Below, piece by piece: positions 17,148-26,245 of a stretch of DNA of 64,000 nt (position 1 is the stretch's first letter; every line of letters begins with the position of its first letter). Both the position numbers and the translations under genes were made by a program. The DNA lies in assembly GCF_959029255.1 (NCBI RefSeq), contig NZ_CAUFUE010000002.1, forward strand, positions 167,498 to 231,497, read 5' to 3'. Under the pieces are notes generated by a model. The model searched no databases and was not told where the DNA came from. It worked only from the letters and a program-made list of their open reading frames with translations. Source of the DNA: an uncultured Bacteroides sp. (GTDB lineage: Bacteria > Bacteroidota > Bacteroidia > Bacteroidales > Bacteroidaceae).

Positions 17148-18373
17148 ATAGAATCAATAAACAACTCATATTCTACGCTTTCTTATGCATTCTTCCATTA
17201 GCGGGGAATGCACAAGAAGATACCAAAAAATATCTGAAAGAAGTACTTGCCAATTTAAATAAGATAAAATCGGCAACTTATCTCTGTCAATCCGAAAATT
17301 GGCAACCGGGCGATACACTTCCGCTCTCTGTCTATCAAAGACTCTATCAGGAGATTGACAACCCGGAGGACACGGCAGTAGGTTGTGTGTATATATACAC
17401 TGATCCGGCACAGTCCGGGCAGATAGAGTTTGCATACGACGGCAATCAAAAGTATGATTTCTTCCACGAAAATAAAGGGGTAATCGTAGACGATTTTACA
17501 TTCAGACCTTTGCCTTTCCGGCTTTTGAACCCTCCGTTCTTCAATTTCTGTAAAAACATACTGGCATATACGTTTAATACTACAGACCGTATCCGTTATG
17601 AGCTGAAAGAAGAAAAAGATTACTACTATTTCAAGCTGACGATTGATGAGGAAGAACAGGTGGAGTTTTTTGGCAAAGCTTATCATATTCCCAAACCTCC
17701 TTTCTACGTAGACCCGCTTTCCATTTATGAACTTTGGATAAGTAAAAGTAATAACCTGCCCTATAAACTCCGGCGGGACATGTCGCACAACATTACAGTC
17801 AAGGAATGTAAAGAAGCTGAATTCAACACATTGGCTCTGGAAGATTTCGACGTGACTAAGTATATACCCAAAGATTACGAGATAAGGACAGTTCAAGAGA
17901 ATGAGAACGTAAGGAAGGATAAGATGAAGGAAGGTGATTTAACAGAAAAGCCTGCTCCGGCATGGACATTGAACAATCCGGACTGCCAGCCCGTATCACT
18001 GGACGATTTTAAAAGTGAAGTCCTTATCATTTCTTTTACAGGCATAGGTTGCGGGCCTTGCCAAGCGGCAGTTCCTTTCCTGAAAGAGCTAAAAGCCAAA
18101 TACAATGACGAGAAAGTAGATATCGTGGCGATTGAAAGCTGGAGCCGCCGGGAGAGTGCCGTCAAGGCTTATGCAGAAAGGAAGAAATTGAATTATAACA
18201 TACTGACTGCTACTGACCAAGTTATTCAAGATTATCAAACCGGTGGTGCCGCCCCCAGGTTCTTTATACTGGATAAACAACGGATTATCCGGAAAACAAT
18301 CAAAGGCTATGGAGGAGACCGGACTAATAAAGAAATCATAAACACTATCGCTACACTGCTTGAGGCAGAATAA
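17144..18373 (+). CDS. Second exported TlpA-like thioredoxin-fold protein
   Basis: The protein has 409 residues with a signal peptide ending G-N-A-Q. A beta-rich N-terminal region (about 25-250) resembles lipoprotein-carrier-like sheets but is not assigned. A redoxin/thioredoxin domain (about 265-409) has the C-G-P-C active site near 302 in G-I-G-C-G-P-C. The usual tryptophan before the first cysteine is replaced by glycine, which may alter redox potential. The ATG lies inside the end of the preceding gene, so the pair is translationally coupled. A strong terminator follows. Confidence 0.85.
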   Translation: MNRINKQLIFYAFLCILPLAGNAQEDTKKYLKEVLANLNKIKSATYLCQSENWQPGDTLPLSVYQRLYQEIDNPEDTAVGCVYIYTDPAQSGQIEFAYDGNQKYDFFHENKGVIVDDFTFRPLPFRLLNPPFFNFCKNILAYTFNTTDRIRYELKEEKDYYYFKLTIDEEEQVEFFGKAYHIPKPPFYVDPLSIYELWISKSNNLPYKLRRDMSHNITVKECKEAEFNTLALEDFDVTKYIPKDYEIRTVQENENVRKDKMKEGDLTEKPAPAWTLNNPDCQPVSLDDFKSEVLIISFTGIGCGPCQAAVPFLKELKAKYNDEKVDIVAIESWSRRESAVKAYAERKKLNYNILTATDQVIQDYQTGGAAPRFFILDKQRIIRKTIKGYGGDRTNKEIINTIATLLEAE

Positions 18374-18387
18374 AAAAGCAAGAAAAG

Positions 18388-18429
18388 AAAAAGGCTGAAC
18401 TCAAAAAGTTTTTTGAATTCAGCCTTTTT
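18388..18429. terminator. Bidirectional rho-independent terminator
   Basis: A 12-bp stem AAAAAGGCTGAA / TTCAGCCTTTTT encloses a second AT-rich stem, with A and T runs on both sides. It separates the thioredoxin operon from the convergent GH109 gene of PUL 1. Confidence 0.88.
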
Positions 18430-18477
18430 CTATTTATTTAAGTCTCGACTGCTTGTTACCATCCAAGCACCCGTTTA

Positions 18478-20028
18478 TTACTTCGTAGCTTCCTGTGCCC
18501 ATTCCTTAGCACCTTGTTCCTTCAGTTTAGCGGTAAATGCTTTAGCCTTTTCCATGGAAGCTGCTTCGTCTTCAGGACTTGCGTATGCATGCTTGTAACC
18601 TTTCACTACATTCCATTCACCACGAGTGAAGTCAGGGAATGCAACGGCGGCACAATTGTTATCCATAGAAAGTTCACCGAGTTCTGCCAAGCAGCACCAT
18701 TCAGCCAAATCGTATACATCCATATCCAAAGGCAAACCGTTTTGCAAGCAATATACCAGACGGCTGTCCATGATGAAGTCCATACCACCATGACCACCTA
18801 CTTCTTTAGCCATTTCACCATACTTCTTCAAGATAGGATGTTGGTATTTAGCTACCAAAGCTTCCATATCAGCCTCAGACATGAAGCTGTGTGAATTCAA
18901 ATCATCAACTTTAGGTTGTACACCTGAAGCTGACATTTGCGCAGCATCCAGAGCATATCCTTCGATAGGATATTTGTTGGCGAAACCTTTGCTACCGGTC
19001 AACTGATACAGACGGTTATAAGGTTGAGGAGTCATTACGTTATGCTGGATTTCGATAACCTTGCCATTAGCCGTACGAATCAAAGTAGTGGTATGATCAC
19101 CATTACGGAAATTATTGCAAGCAGAATCAGCTCTTTCTTCTACCAAAGCTTTACCTACTACAGATTTAGTATCCATTGCTACCAAAGTCTGCATACGGTC
19201 GCCACGGTGAATATCCAAAGCTTGTGCCACAGGGCCAAGGCCGTGAGTAGCATATACATCACCGCGATGTCTCATGTTGTAGTCCAAACGCCAGCCCAGC
19301 TTGTCATTATCGCCATTTTTCCAATAATGATCCCAGAACGGACTCAAGTTGTGGATATACGCACCTTGTGCGCGGACAACTTCACCGAATACACCTTGTT
19401 GTGCCATGTTCAACGTATTCATTTCGAACCAGTCGTAGCAGCAGTTTTCAAGAATCATACAGTGCTTGCGGGTCTTTTCGCTCATGTTCACCAAGTCCCA
19501 GCATTCTTTGAGGTTCATGGCAGAAGGAACTTCGATAGCTACGTTCTTGCCATTCTCCATAGCACACATAGCTACGGGGAAGTGGTGCAACCAGTCGGTA
19601 GCGATATAAACCAAGTCTATATCGTCGCGCTTGCACAATTCTTCATACCCTTTTTCACCTGAATAAATGGCAGCTTTCGGAAGAGAAGCTCTTTCCAAAT
19701 AACCTTGGCATCTTTCTGCACGAGCCGGTTCGTAGTCGCAAAGAGCTACAATCTGTGTTCCGGGAATGTGAGTAAAACGTTCCACTGCTCCGGGACCACG
19801 CATACCGAGACCGACAAATCCCACACGGACAACTTCCATCTTCGGAAGAGCCATTCCGATTACACTTTTTTGACCTGCAGGACGTTCAGGTGTCTGAACT
19901 ACAATTGTTCCCTTGTCCCAGGTCCACTGAGTACCCTTGTCGTTTGTCTGCACAGTAGAGGTCTGAGCAGAGCATGCGCACAAAGCAACGACGCACATGC
20001 CTAAGAGCAATGACTTAATACTTTTCAT
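18478..20028 (-). CDS. GH109-like glycosidase of the Gfo/Idh/MocA fold (alpha-N-acetylgalactosaminidase)
   Basis: This 516-residue lipoprotein has a lipobox with cysteines at 17 and 19. The Rossmann loop V-G-F-V-G-L-G-M-R-G-P-G near residue 70 is followed by the Gfo/Idh segment C-D-Y-E-P-A-R and the GH109 signature Y-A-T-H-G-L-G-P with N-terminal acidic residues. GH109 enzymes use tightly bound NAD to cleave terminal alpha-N-acetylgalactosamine, for example from blood group A antigen. It is the last gene of PUL 1, where it would expose galactose for the GH2 enzyme. A plain oxidoreductase is possible, but the Y-x-T-H-G-L-G-P motif and the mucin context favour GH109. Confidence 0.82.
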   Translation of the reverse strand: MKSIKSLLLGMCVVALCACSAQTSTVQTNDKGTQWTWDKGTIVVQTPERPAGQKSVIGMALPKMEVVRVGFVGLGMRGPGAVERFTHIPGTQIVALCDYEPARAERCQGYLERASLPKAAIYSGEKGYEELCKRDDIDLVYIATDWLHHFPVAMCAMENGKNVAIEVPSAMNLKECWDLVNMSEKTRKHCMILENCCYDWFEMNTLNMAQQGVFGEVVRAQGAYIHNLSPFWDHYWKNGDNDKLGWRLDYNMRHRGDVYATHGLGPVAQALDIHRGDRMQTLVAMDTKSVVGKALVEERADSACNNFRNGDHTTTLIRTANGKVIEIQHNVMTPQPYNRLYQLTGSKGFANKYPIEGYALDAAQMSASGVQPKVDDLNSHSFMSEADMEALVAKYQHPILKKYGEMAKEVGGHGGMDFIMDSRLVYCLQNGLPLDMDVYDLAEWCCLAELGELSMDNNCAAVAFPDFTRGEWNVVKGYKHAYASPEDEAASMEKAKAFTAKLKEQGAKEWAQEATK

Positions 20029-20091
20029 GCTTCTTTAAATTTAAAGTTAGAAATAAAATTAATAATAAAACAATTCATATTCAAAAGAGTA

Positions 20092-22203
20092 TTACCAGCC
20101 GGCGTGTTCTTTCTTGTTTTCAAAAGAATCCGTCTCCCGCTTGTGTTCCCCATTGTATATCCACTCTATTTCATCCGTATACTCCTTACCTTGATAAGAA
20201 ACGGTTGCTTTCAAAATATTCTTTCCCTGGTTCAAGGTTACTTTATCAAATACATAATGCACATCCGTATAACCTTCACGTACGCCGGTCAGTTCTTTTC
20301 CATTTAGATAGACCGTGGGCGTACCAATATTGGAATACACCGTTACAGAAGTTTCCTTCTTCTCACGATTCACATTGCGGCGCTGTGTCAGATAAAGTAC
20401 AGGGTCTTTACTCCAGTTCGCTTTGTACCAGAAATAAGAATCTTTCTTTATTTTGCGGTCAAAGGTAACTAATCCTTTTAAATTTCGTGCAGGAATTCCC
20501 CCTCTTTCCCACATCGGAACCGCAAAATCGAACGTATTCCATAAATATGAGGCAATAATATAGGGATGTTGGGCAATAATACTCCATTGATACTCGTGCG
20601 TTTTAGTCTGGAAAGTTTCCGGATAGAACGGTTTTCCCCAGTTCAGCGCATCACCCAGATATTCCGTTTGATGCTCAATGTTGGCATCTGCTCCATATTC
20701 CGTCAACATCAACTTCTGCCAAGGATATTCTTTCTCCATTTTCTCCACCCAGGGTTTGATGTCCTGAATCTTCTTCTCGTACCAGCCGAAGTAGCGGTTC
20801 ATTCCCTGCACATCGGTATTCTGATTTACGGGGTGGTCGGCATGTCCGTATCCGTTGACCGATACCGTATAGCGGTCGGGGTCTTCTGTCTTGCAAAGGT
20901 CGTGAAGAGACTGCGTCAAGGCAGCAGTATAGCCATGAGGATGATATACCTCATTATGAGTACCCCAAATATAGATGGAAGGATGGTTAAAGCTTTGTCT
21001 CACCAATTCACGCATCTGCTGATGGGCATTCTCCCACTCCTGCCCCGTCACACGGTTAACGAAGGGAATTTCCGCCCAGATAATCAAACCCAGCGTGTCG
21101 CAGCGTGAGTAGAGATATTCCGATTGTTGATAATGAGCGAAACGTACGGTAGTGGCACCTACATCCATAATGGTTGCCAGGTCGAAATCGTGGTTCTCAT
21201 TTTTCAAGGCACTGCCCAGCCCCCACCAGTCCTGGTGGCGGGTGACGCCATACATCGGGTATTTCTTTCCATTCAGGAAAAAGCCTTTCCCTGCCACTAT
21301 TTCATAGTTACGCAGTCCCAAAGGTTGTACCACTTCATCAATCACCCGGTCATTCTGCAACAAGCGTGTCACCACCTTATATAAATAAGGATCTTCACGT
21401 CCCTGCCACAAATGGGGATTGCCCATTTTAAAAGTAGAAGAATAAGCCTGCATGCCTTGCGGAGTCAGGTCAAAAGCTTGTTTATGCGTTTTCAACAGTT
21501 TGCCTTTGGCATCATAGATAGTGTTCTCCAATACCAACGGAGCAGGAGCCAGCGAAGCATTGTCCAACTTTACCTTCACTGTGACCTCGGCAGATTTCTT
21601 CGAGACATTTTTCTGGGTGATATATACGCCGCTGGAAGCGTAGTCGGTAACCGCAATGTTACAAGGTTCGGTCACTATCAGCCACACAGGGCGATAGATA
21701 CCGCCATAGACACCGAACAAACTATGATTTACCGGAATAACGTCAGGACGTGCCGTGTTGTCAGCCTTTACTATGATTTCATTCTCTTGTCCGAGCTTCA
21801 CCTGCCCGCCGATTTCACACACAAAAGCCGAATATCCACCCTTATGTGTACCTACCAGATAACCATTGACATAGACTTCCGCACAAGAACCTACGCCTTC
21901 AAAGCGCAAGAAGATACGCTTTCCCTTCATACTCTCGGGAAACAGATGGTTTTTACGATAGTAGGCCGCGCCTTCATAGAAAGCATCTGTCTGTACCTGC
22001 ATATCTTTAGCATTCCAGGTATGAGGAATTTCCACTTTCTCCCACTTGCCGTCCCATTGGCGGACAGCCTGCATAGCTTCTTTGCTAAAGGGTCCTTTCT
22101 TGAACTCCCAACCGTCATTGAAAGTTGTCACTTCACGTGCAGAAACCTTTGTATTACCTGATAACAAACAAACAACCAGGCAAATAAAATAAATAATTCT
22201 CAT
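20092..22203 (-). CDS. Glycoside hydrolase family 2 enzyme (beta-galactosidase-like)
   Basis: The protein has 703 residues: a signal peptide ending V-S-A, an N-terminal sugar-binding jelly roll (about 25-190), an immunoglobulin-like middle domain, and a TIM barrel (about 305-600). The acid/base Glu is in G-T-H-N-E-V near 416 and the nucleophile Glu in L-T-E-Y-G-A-D near 501. A short beta domain closes the protein. GH2 activities include beta-galactosidase, beta-glucuronidase and beta-mannosidase; beta-galactosidase fits the mucin context best. It starts seven bases after GH105 ends, so the two are co-transcribed. Confidence 0.88.
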   Translation of the reverse strand: MRIIYFICLVVCLLSGNTKVSAREVTTFNDGWEFKKGPFSKEAMQAVRQWDGKWEKVEIPHTWNAKDMQVQTDAFYEGAAYYRKNHLFPESMKGKRIFLRFEGVGSCAEVYVNGYLVGTHKGGYSAFVCEIGGQVKLGQENEIIVKADNTARPDVIPVNHSLFGVYGGIYRPVWLIVTEPCNIAVTDYASSGVYITQKNVSKKSAEVTVKVKLDNASLAPAPLVLENTIYDAKGKLLKTHKQAFDLTPQGMQAYSSTFKMGNPHLWQGREDPYLYKVVTRLLQNDRVIDEVVQPLGLRNYEIVAGKGFFLNGKKYPMYGVTRHQDWWGLGSALKNENHDFDLATIMDVGATTVRFAHYQQSEYLYSRCDTLGLIIWAEIPFVNRVTGQEWENAHQQMRELVRQSFNHPSIYIWGTHNEVYHPHGYTAALTQSLHDLCKTEDPDRYTVSVNGYGHADHPVNQNTDVQGMNRYFGWYEKKIQDIKPWVEKMEKEYPWQKLMLTEYGADANIEHQTEYLGDALNWGKPFYPETFQTKTHEYQWSIIAQHPYIIASYLWNTFDFAVPMWERGGIPARNLKGLVTFDRKIKKDSYFWYKANWSKDPVLYLTQRRNVNREKKETSVTVYSNIGTPTVYLNGKELTGVREGYTDVHYVFDKVTLNQGKNILKATVSYQGKEYTDEIEWIYNGEHKRETDSFENKKEHAGW

Positions 22204-22210
22204 TGTATTT

Positions 22211-23320
22211 TCAGTTTACCATTTTATAAATCTGGCATCCTGCCAGCAAGAATGCACCTACTCCATAAACTTCCGTCATATCACGCGTCACTTTACGCGG
22301 GTCCGCACCGATAGGCTGTACATATCCTAGTTTGCCATCCGGCTCCACGGCATCGACCAAAGCATTCCATCCTTTCTGAATGACAGGAAGGAACGTTGCC
22401 TTATCCAGCAATCCCTCATTTACTCCGTATGCAAGGGCATAAACAATGAAGCCCGTCGCGCTGGTTTCAGGAGAAGGATAAGATGCGGGGTCGAGCAGAC
22501 TGGCATGCCAGTATCCGTCCGGGCTTTGCAAGCCTGCAACGCGGGTAGCTAAAGCTACAAACAGATTTTTGTAGAACTCGCAGGAAGGTTCGTTCGCAGG
22601 AAGTACTTGCAAAATCTCCGACAATCCACCGAGTACCCAACCGTTGCCACGTCCCCAAAACACTTTCTTGCCATTCGCTTCCTTCTTGCCAAAGTAGCGG
22701 CGGTCGCGATAGAACAGTCGTTCGTCCTTATCGTAGAGATAATCGTAGGTAGCTTTGTATTCCTTGTTCAGGAAATCGAGGTACTTTTTGTCTTTGGTAA
22801 GCGCATACAGTTTGGCATATACAGGGGGAGCCATAAACAATGCATCGCACCAAGACCAGCGGTCCAAGGTTTCCAATTTACCGTAATCCAGTTCCAGAGT
22901 TGTTTCAGCAGGATTTTCCACTACCCAGTTGGCACGAGCCATCACGGGAGCTACCATCTTCTTATTGCCATATTTGATGTAAAGGTCGATGAAAGGCTGT
23001 CCGACGGCAATAAAATCAGCATGATACATCCACTTCCCCACCTGGAAATGATTACGTTGCCCTATCTTGAGCAACCATTTGTAATACGTATTGTCACTAT
23101 CCTCCCTTTCGGTGAGTTCAGCCCAATCTACCATGCCCATATACAGAGCGGCATGTGTCCAATCCAGATCGTCGTGTTCTGCGCCTTTGTTCGGATTCGC
23201 GATTTGCCAATCGGCAACGCGTTTCATGATTGCTTTTACCTCGGGCTTGCTAAAATCCTGCTGTGCAAAGACTAAAGCCGTAAACGAAAGGAAAAGAATC
23301 AGCAAGAAATTTTTCTTCAT
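22211..23320 (-). CDS. Glycoside hydrolase family 105/88-like (unsaturated uronyl hydrolase fold)
   Basis: The protein has 369 residues with a signal peptide ending V-F-A-Q and an (alpha/alpha)6 barrel. Marks of the YteR/GH105 type are W-C-D-A-L-F-M-A-P-P near 157, holding the likely catalytic aspartate, and F-W-G-R-G-N-G-W near 225. Known members remove unsaturated uronic acids left by polysaccharide lyases. No lyase gene is present in this PUL, so either the lyase is elsewhere or this enzyme has another substrate. It sits between the fucosidase and the GH2 gene. Confidence 0.85.
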   Translation of the reverse strand: MKKNFLLILFLSFTALVFAQQDFSKPEVKAIMKRVADWQIANPNKGAEHDDLDWTHAALYMGMVDWAELTEREDSDNTYYKWLLKIGQRNHFQVGKWMYHADFIAVGQPFIDLYIKYGNKKMVAPVMARANWVVENPAETTLELDYGKLETLDRWSWCDALFMAPPVYAKLYALTKDKKYLDFLNKEYKATYDYLYDKDERLFYRDRRYFGKKEANGKKVFWGRGNGWVLGGLSEILQVLPANEPSCEFYKNLFVALATRVAGLQSPDGYWHASLLDPASYPSPETSATGFIVYALAYGVNEGLLDKATFLPVIQKGWNALVDAVEPDGKLGYVQPIGADPRKVTRDMTEVYGVGAFLLAGCQIYKMVN

Positions 23321-23428
23321 TATGCTTATAATAACTTTAAGGTTAGTAATAGTTTTATCTCTGAATAAAGAACCCTAAAAAAGGGTTTTACCCTCATCTA
23401 ATCAATCTTTTTTATACATTTTTTAGAA

Positions 23429-24874
23429 TTAAGTCAGGGCATCTCTGTATTTATTCCCGTCGCCTGTCTTTTCCGTTACTTTGAGTTTGATAACAAACGG
23501 TTCTCCGGGTTTCTGTGTCGGCAGGGAAACGTTGTACTCGTTATTGGTAGTCTCTACGACCTTCAACTCCTTGCCGCCGTCCAGCATGGTAGCCTTCAGA
23601 GGTTGCACACCCTTGGGAGTCCTCACAGCCAACTTGCCTGAATAAGGAACATTGAACACAATCATATAAATATCATCGCCTTTGCGGGTGTAGTATCCCC
23701 AGTCTTGTTTGGGCAGGCCTGAATAGTCGCAACCATAGATACTTTCACCATATTTCTTCATCCAGCCACCGATAGCTTCCGCCAGTTCTTTCTCTTCCGA
23801 ACGGAAATCGCCATCAGCTTGCGGGCCAAAGTTCACAACCATGTTTCCTCCCATAGACACGGCATGCACAATACGTTCCAGCACCTCCAAAGGAGTCTTG
23901 ACATAGCTTATGGACCAGTCTTTATGATATCCCCACTGATTTTCGGGAACTGTCATACAAGCTTCCCAGTCCCAGCGGGTCACTTTCAGGTCTTTCACCG
24001 GGTCGGGCAAACGGCGTTCATACCCCGACTCATAATCTCCCATCAAGTGTCCGTTGCTGTCAAAGTGGCGTTTGCCATAATCATCGGCACGCAGACGGCT
24101 GTTGATAGCTACTCCGGGAAGCATTTCCTTCAGCATTCGTTCCACATGAGCCGTCCACCAACCGTTTTTCTTGATACTGGCATCCCACGTTCCATCAAAC
24201 CAGAAATCTTTCACGGTAGGATAGCGCATAGCAAGTTCTTTCAACTGATTGTCGGTAAACGTGAGGAAACGGCTGAAAGCCACACTATCTTCTTCCGACT
24301 TGATGTCGTAGCGATAATCAGGATTACTCCAGTCCATCACCGAGAAATAAAAATGCACATCTATCCCTTCGTCATTGTAGGCTTTTACCAGTTCGCCCAA
24401 TATATCTTTCTTATAGGGGGTCTGAGCCACCGTGTATTGGCTGTACTTACTTGGCCACAGGCAAAAACCTTCGTGGTGCTTCGTCGTGATTTTCACATAC
24501 TTCACTCCCATTTTCTTTGCCATCTTCGCCCATGCTGTGGCATTAAATTTTGTCGGGTTCCACTGCTCCATCAGTTTCAGCCATTCATCAGCCGGAACTT
24601 TCGCCCATGCTTTCAGCCATTCGGCAGCTCCGGAATATATCTTTCCGTTCCACTCTCCACCGGGAATGGCATAAAGTCCCCAATGAATAAATGCCCCGAG
24701 ACGATTATCACGGAATTTCTGCATAGCTGCATCCTGACGTTTCCCAAGACGGTCGGCTCCATACTTCAACGGAATTTCCTGTTCGGCCGGCAACAGCTTA
24801 GGTTGATTCTGTGCAACAATCCCCGTTGCGCAAAGAACCAGGAAGAAGAAAATCTTCAAGAATTTGTTTTTCAT
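23429..24874 (-). CDS. Alpha-L-fucosidase (GH29)
   Basis: The protein has 481 residues with a signal peptide ending I-V-A-Q. The TIM barrel shows F-I-H-W-G-L-Y-A-I-P-G-G-E-W, T-K-H-H-E-G-F-C-L-W, and D-F-W-F-D-G-T-W near 228 with the nucleophile aspartate. A C-terminal beta-sandwich follows from about 380. GH29 enzymes remove terminal alpha-linked fucose from host glycans with retention. In this PUL it would uncap mucin O-glycans before the GH109 and GH2 enzymes act. A hairpin repeat and 213 bases separate it from the lipoprotein gene upstream. Confidence 0.94.
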   Translation of the reverse strand: MKNKFLKIFFFLVLCATGIVAQNQPKLLPAEQEIPLKYGADRLGKRQDAAMQKFRDNRLGAFIHWGLYAIPGGEWNGKIYSGAAEWLKAWAKVPADEWLKLMEQWNPTKFNATAWAKMAKKMGVKYVKITTKHHEGFCLWPSKYSQYTVAQTPYKKDILGELVKAYNDEGIDVHFYFSVMDWSNPDYRYDIKSEEDSVAFSRFLTFTDNQLKELAMRYPTVKDFWFDGTWDASIKKNGWWTAHVERMLKEMLPGVAINSRLRADDYGKRHFDSNGHLMGDYESGYERRLPDPVKDLKVTRWDWEACMTVPENQWGYHKDWSISYVKTPLEVLERIVHAVSMGGNMVVNFGPQADGDFRSEEKELAEAIGGWMKKYGESIYGCDYSGLPKQDWGYYTRKGDDIYMIVFNVPYSGKLAVRTPKGVQPLKATMLDGGKELKVVETTNNEYNVSLPTQKPGEPFVIKLKVTEKTGDGNKYRDALT

Positions 24875-24918
24875 GTTCAGTATAATAAATTAATATATAA
24901 GTAGATGTCCATAACAAA

Positions 24919-24996
24919 GGCACGGATAACACAGATATACAAGGTTTTAGTGTCATGTCTACGCATAACAGCCGTGAAATCCGTGTTATCCGTGCC
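24919..24996. repeat. Hairpin repeat with GGCACGGATAACAC arms
   Basis: A perfect 14-bp inverted repeat (24919-24932 and 24983-24996) extends inward with mismatches. A related hairpin with GGCACGG arms is at 40651-40718. It fills the gap 24875-25087 between the GH29 and lipoprotein genes. It has no T-run, so it may trim or stabilise mRNA rather than terminate. Confidence 0.7.
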
Positions 24997-25087
24997 TAAC
25001 TTTATATTGATTATGCAAAGATAACTACCTCAAAAGATATATAGTGGGTACTTTTATCCGTTATTACCTACACAAATCATCCGAACT

Positions 25088-26236
25088 TTACTCGTATGTC
25101 ATTTTTCCGATATTAAAGTCGGAGATTTGAACAGTATTCCCACCGGCGTTCCATCCCGTGATTGCCAACTTGAAATAACGGTAGCTGTAAATCTTCGGCA
25201 GGGTTACCGTAACTTCACCCACATTCGCAGCGGTCGCTATAGATGCATCTTTCAGCAATTCTACGAAGTTCTCATTGTCGGAACTTCCGTACACAGCAAC
25301 TTTGGTTACACGAAGATTAGACGACGTATTATTCGTGCGGTGGCGAAGGCGGAAATAATCGAACGTGTTACTTTGCTGCATATCGATTACAAAGAATATC
25401 TCTTCATCTTTACCAACCGTAATTCCACCCGCCGACTTACCCGGCTTCACCAATGCCAGGCAGCTATTCATATTATCATCAATCAACGATTCCGGTGTAC
25501 CCTTCACCACCCCATCTGCAAAATACTGATGAGAAGTAGCCACCGTCCAACCCGTGCGGTCAAGATTCTTGAACTCGGGTTCACGTACATAAATATCGCA
25601 TGTAGCCGTAACGCCGCTTCCATCGACAGCCTTCACTGTAATTACGGCATCGCCCACCTCTTGCGCATAGACTTCGCCATAACTATTCACCGTAGCCACA
25701 TTGGAATTGGAAGACGAATATATCACTTCCGGGTTGGTAGCATTCTCCGGCAGCACGGCAATCAGCTCGCTCAAGTTCAAACGACCTTCTACCGGCATAT
25801 AATACTCCTTATACTCCTGCGGAACCTCGATGGAAGTGACCGGGTAAATACGCTTTTCTACCGAGATAATGCAAGACGCCCACATATCCGTATTATTCAC
25901 CGACCATGCGGTAAGCGCAGCTTCACCTACCCCGATTGCGGTGACCTTACCGGTTTCGTCCACCACAAATACATTCTCATCACTGCTGGTATAGGTGTAA
26001 GTATATTCTCCGGCATCTATCGCGTTCTCGGGCAACGTGCTGATGGCAGCGTTCCAATTATCCCCTTCTATCAGGGAAACCACTCCATCCGTCACATTCG
26101 CCACTTCCATGCGGGTCACTTTCAGTCCTGCACCGGCATTATCGTCATCACTACAAGCTGTTACCCCTGTCAAGAGCAAGGCTCCTGCCAGCAGACATAC
26201 TGTTTTACGGGTCATATATCTTAAATTTTTCATCAT
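25088..26236 (-). CDS. Surface lipoprotein with Ig-like (Big_2) repeats and F5/8 type C domain
   Basis: This 382-residue lipoprotein has lipobox V-T-A-C28 followed by S-D-D-D-N, the acidic tag that sends Bacteroides lipoproteins to the cell surface. Two bacterial Ig-like repeats (about 38-125 and 130-222) each end in a V-x-x-x-G-x-V-x-A-x-x-V/G-D-A turn. A discoidin/F5-8C carbohydrate-binding domain follows (about 230-382). No catalytic motif is visible. The position after SusCD and beside the M60 peptidase suggests a surface glycan-binding protein holding mucin chains at the cell. Confidence 0.85.
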   Translation of the reverse strand: MMKNLRYMTRKTVCLLAGALLLTGVTACSDDDNAGAGLKVTRMEVANVTDGVVSLIEGDNWNAAISTLPENAIDAGEYTYTYTSSDENVFVVDETGKVTAIGVGEAALTAWSVNNTDMWASCIISVEKRIYPVTSIEVPQEYKEYYMPVEGRLNLSELIAVLPENATNPEVIYSSSNSNVATVNSYGEVYAQEVGDAVITVKAVDGSGVTATCDIYVREPEFKNLDRTGWTVATSHQYFADGVVKGTPESLIDDNMNSCLALVKPGKSAGGITVGKDEEIFFVIDMQQSNTFDYFRLRHRTNNTSSNLRVTKVAVYGSSDNENFVELLKDASIATAANVGEVTVTLPKIYSYRYFKLAITGWNAGGNTVQISDFNIGKMTYE

Positions 26237-26245
26237 TACAAAAGT

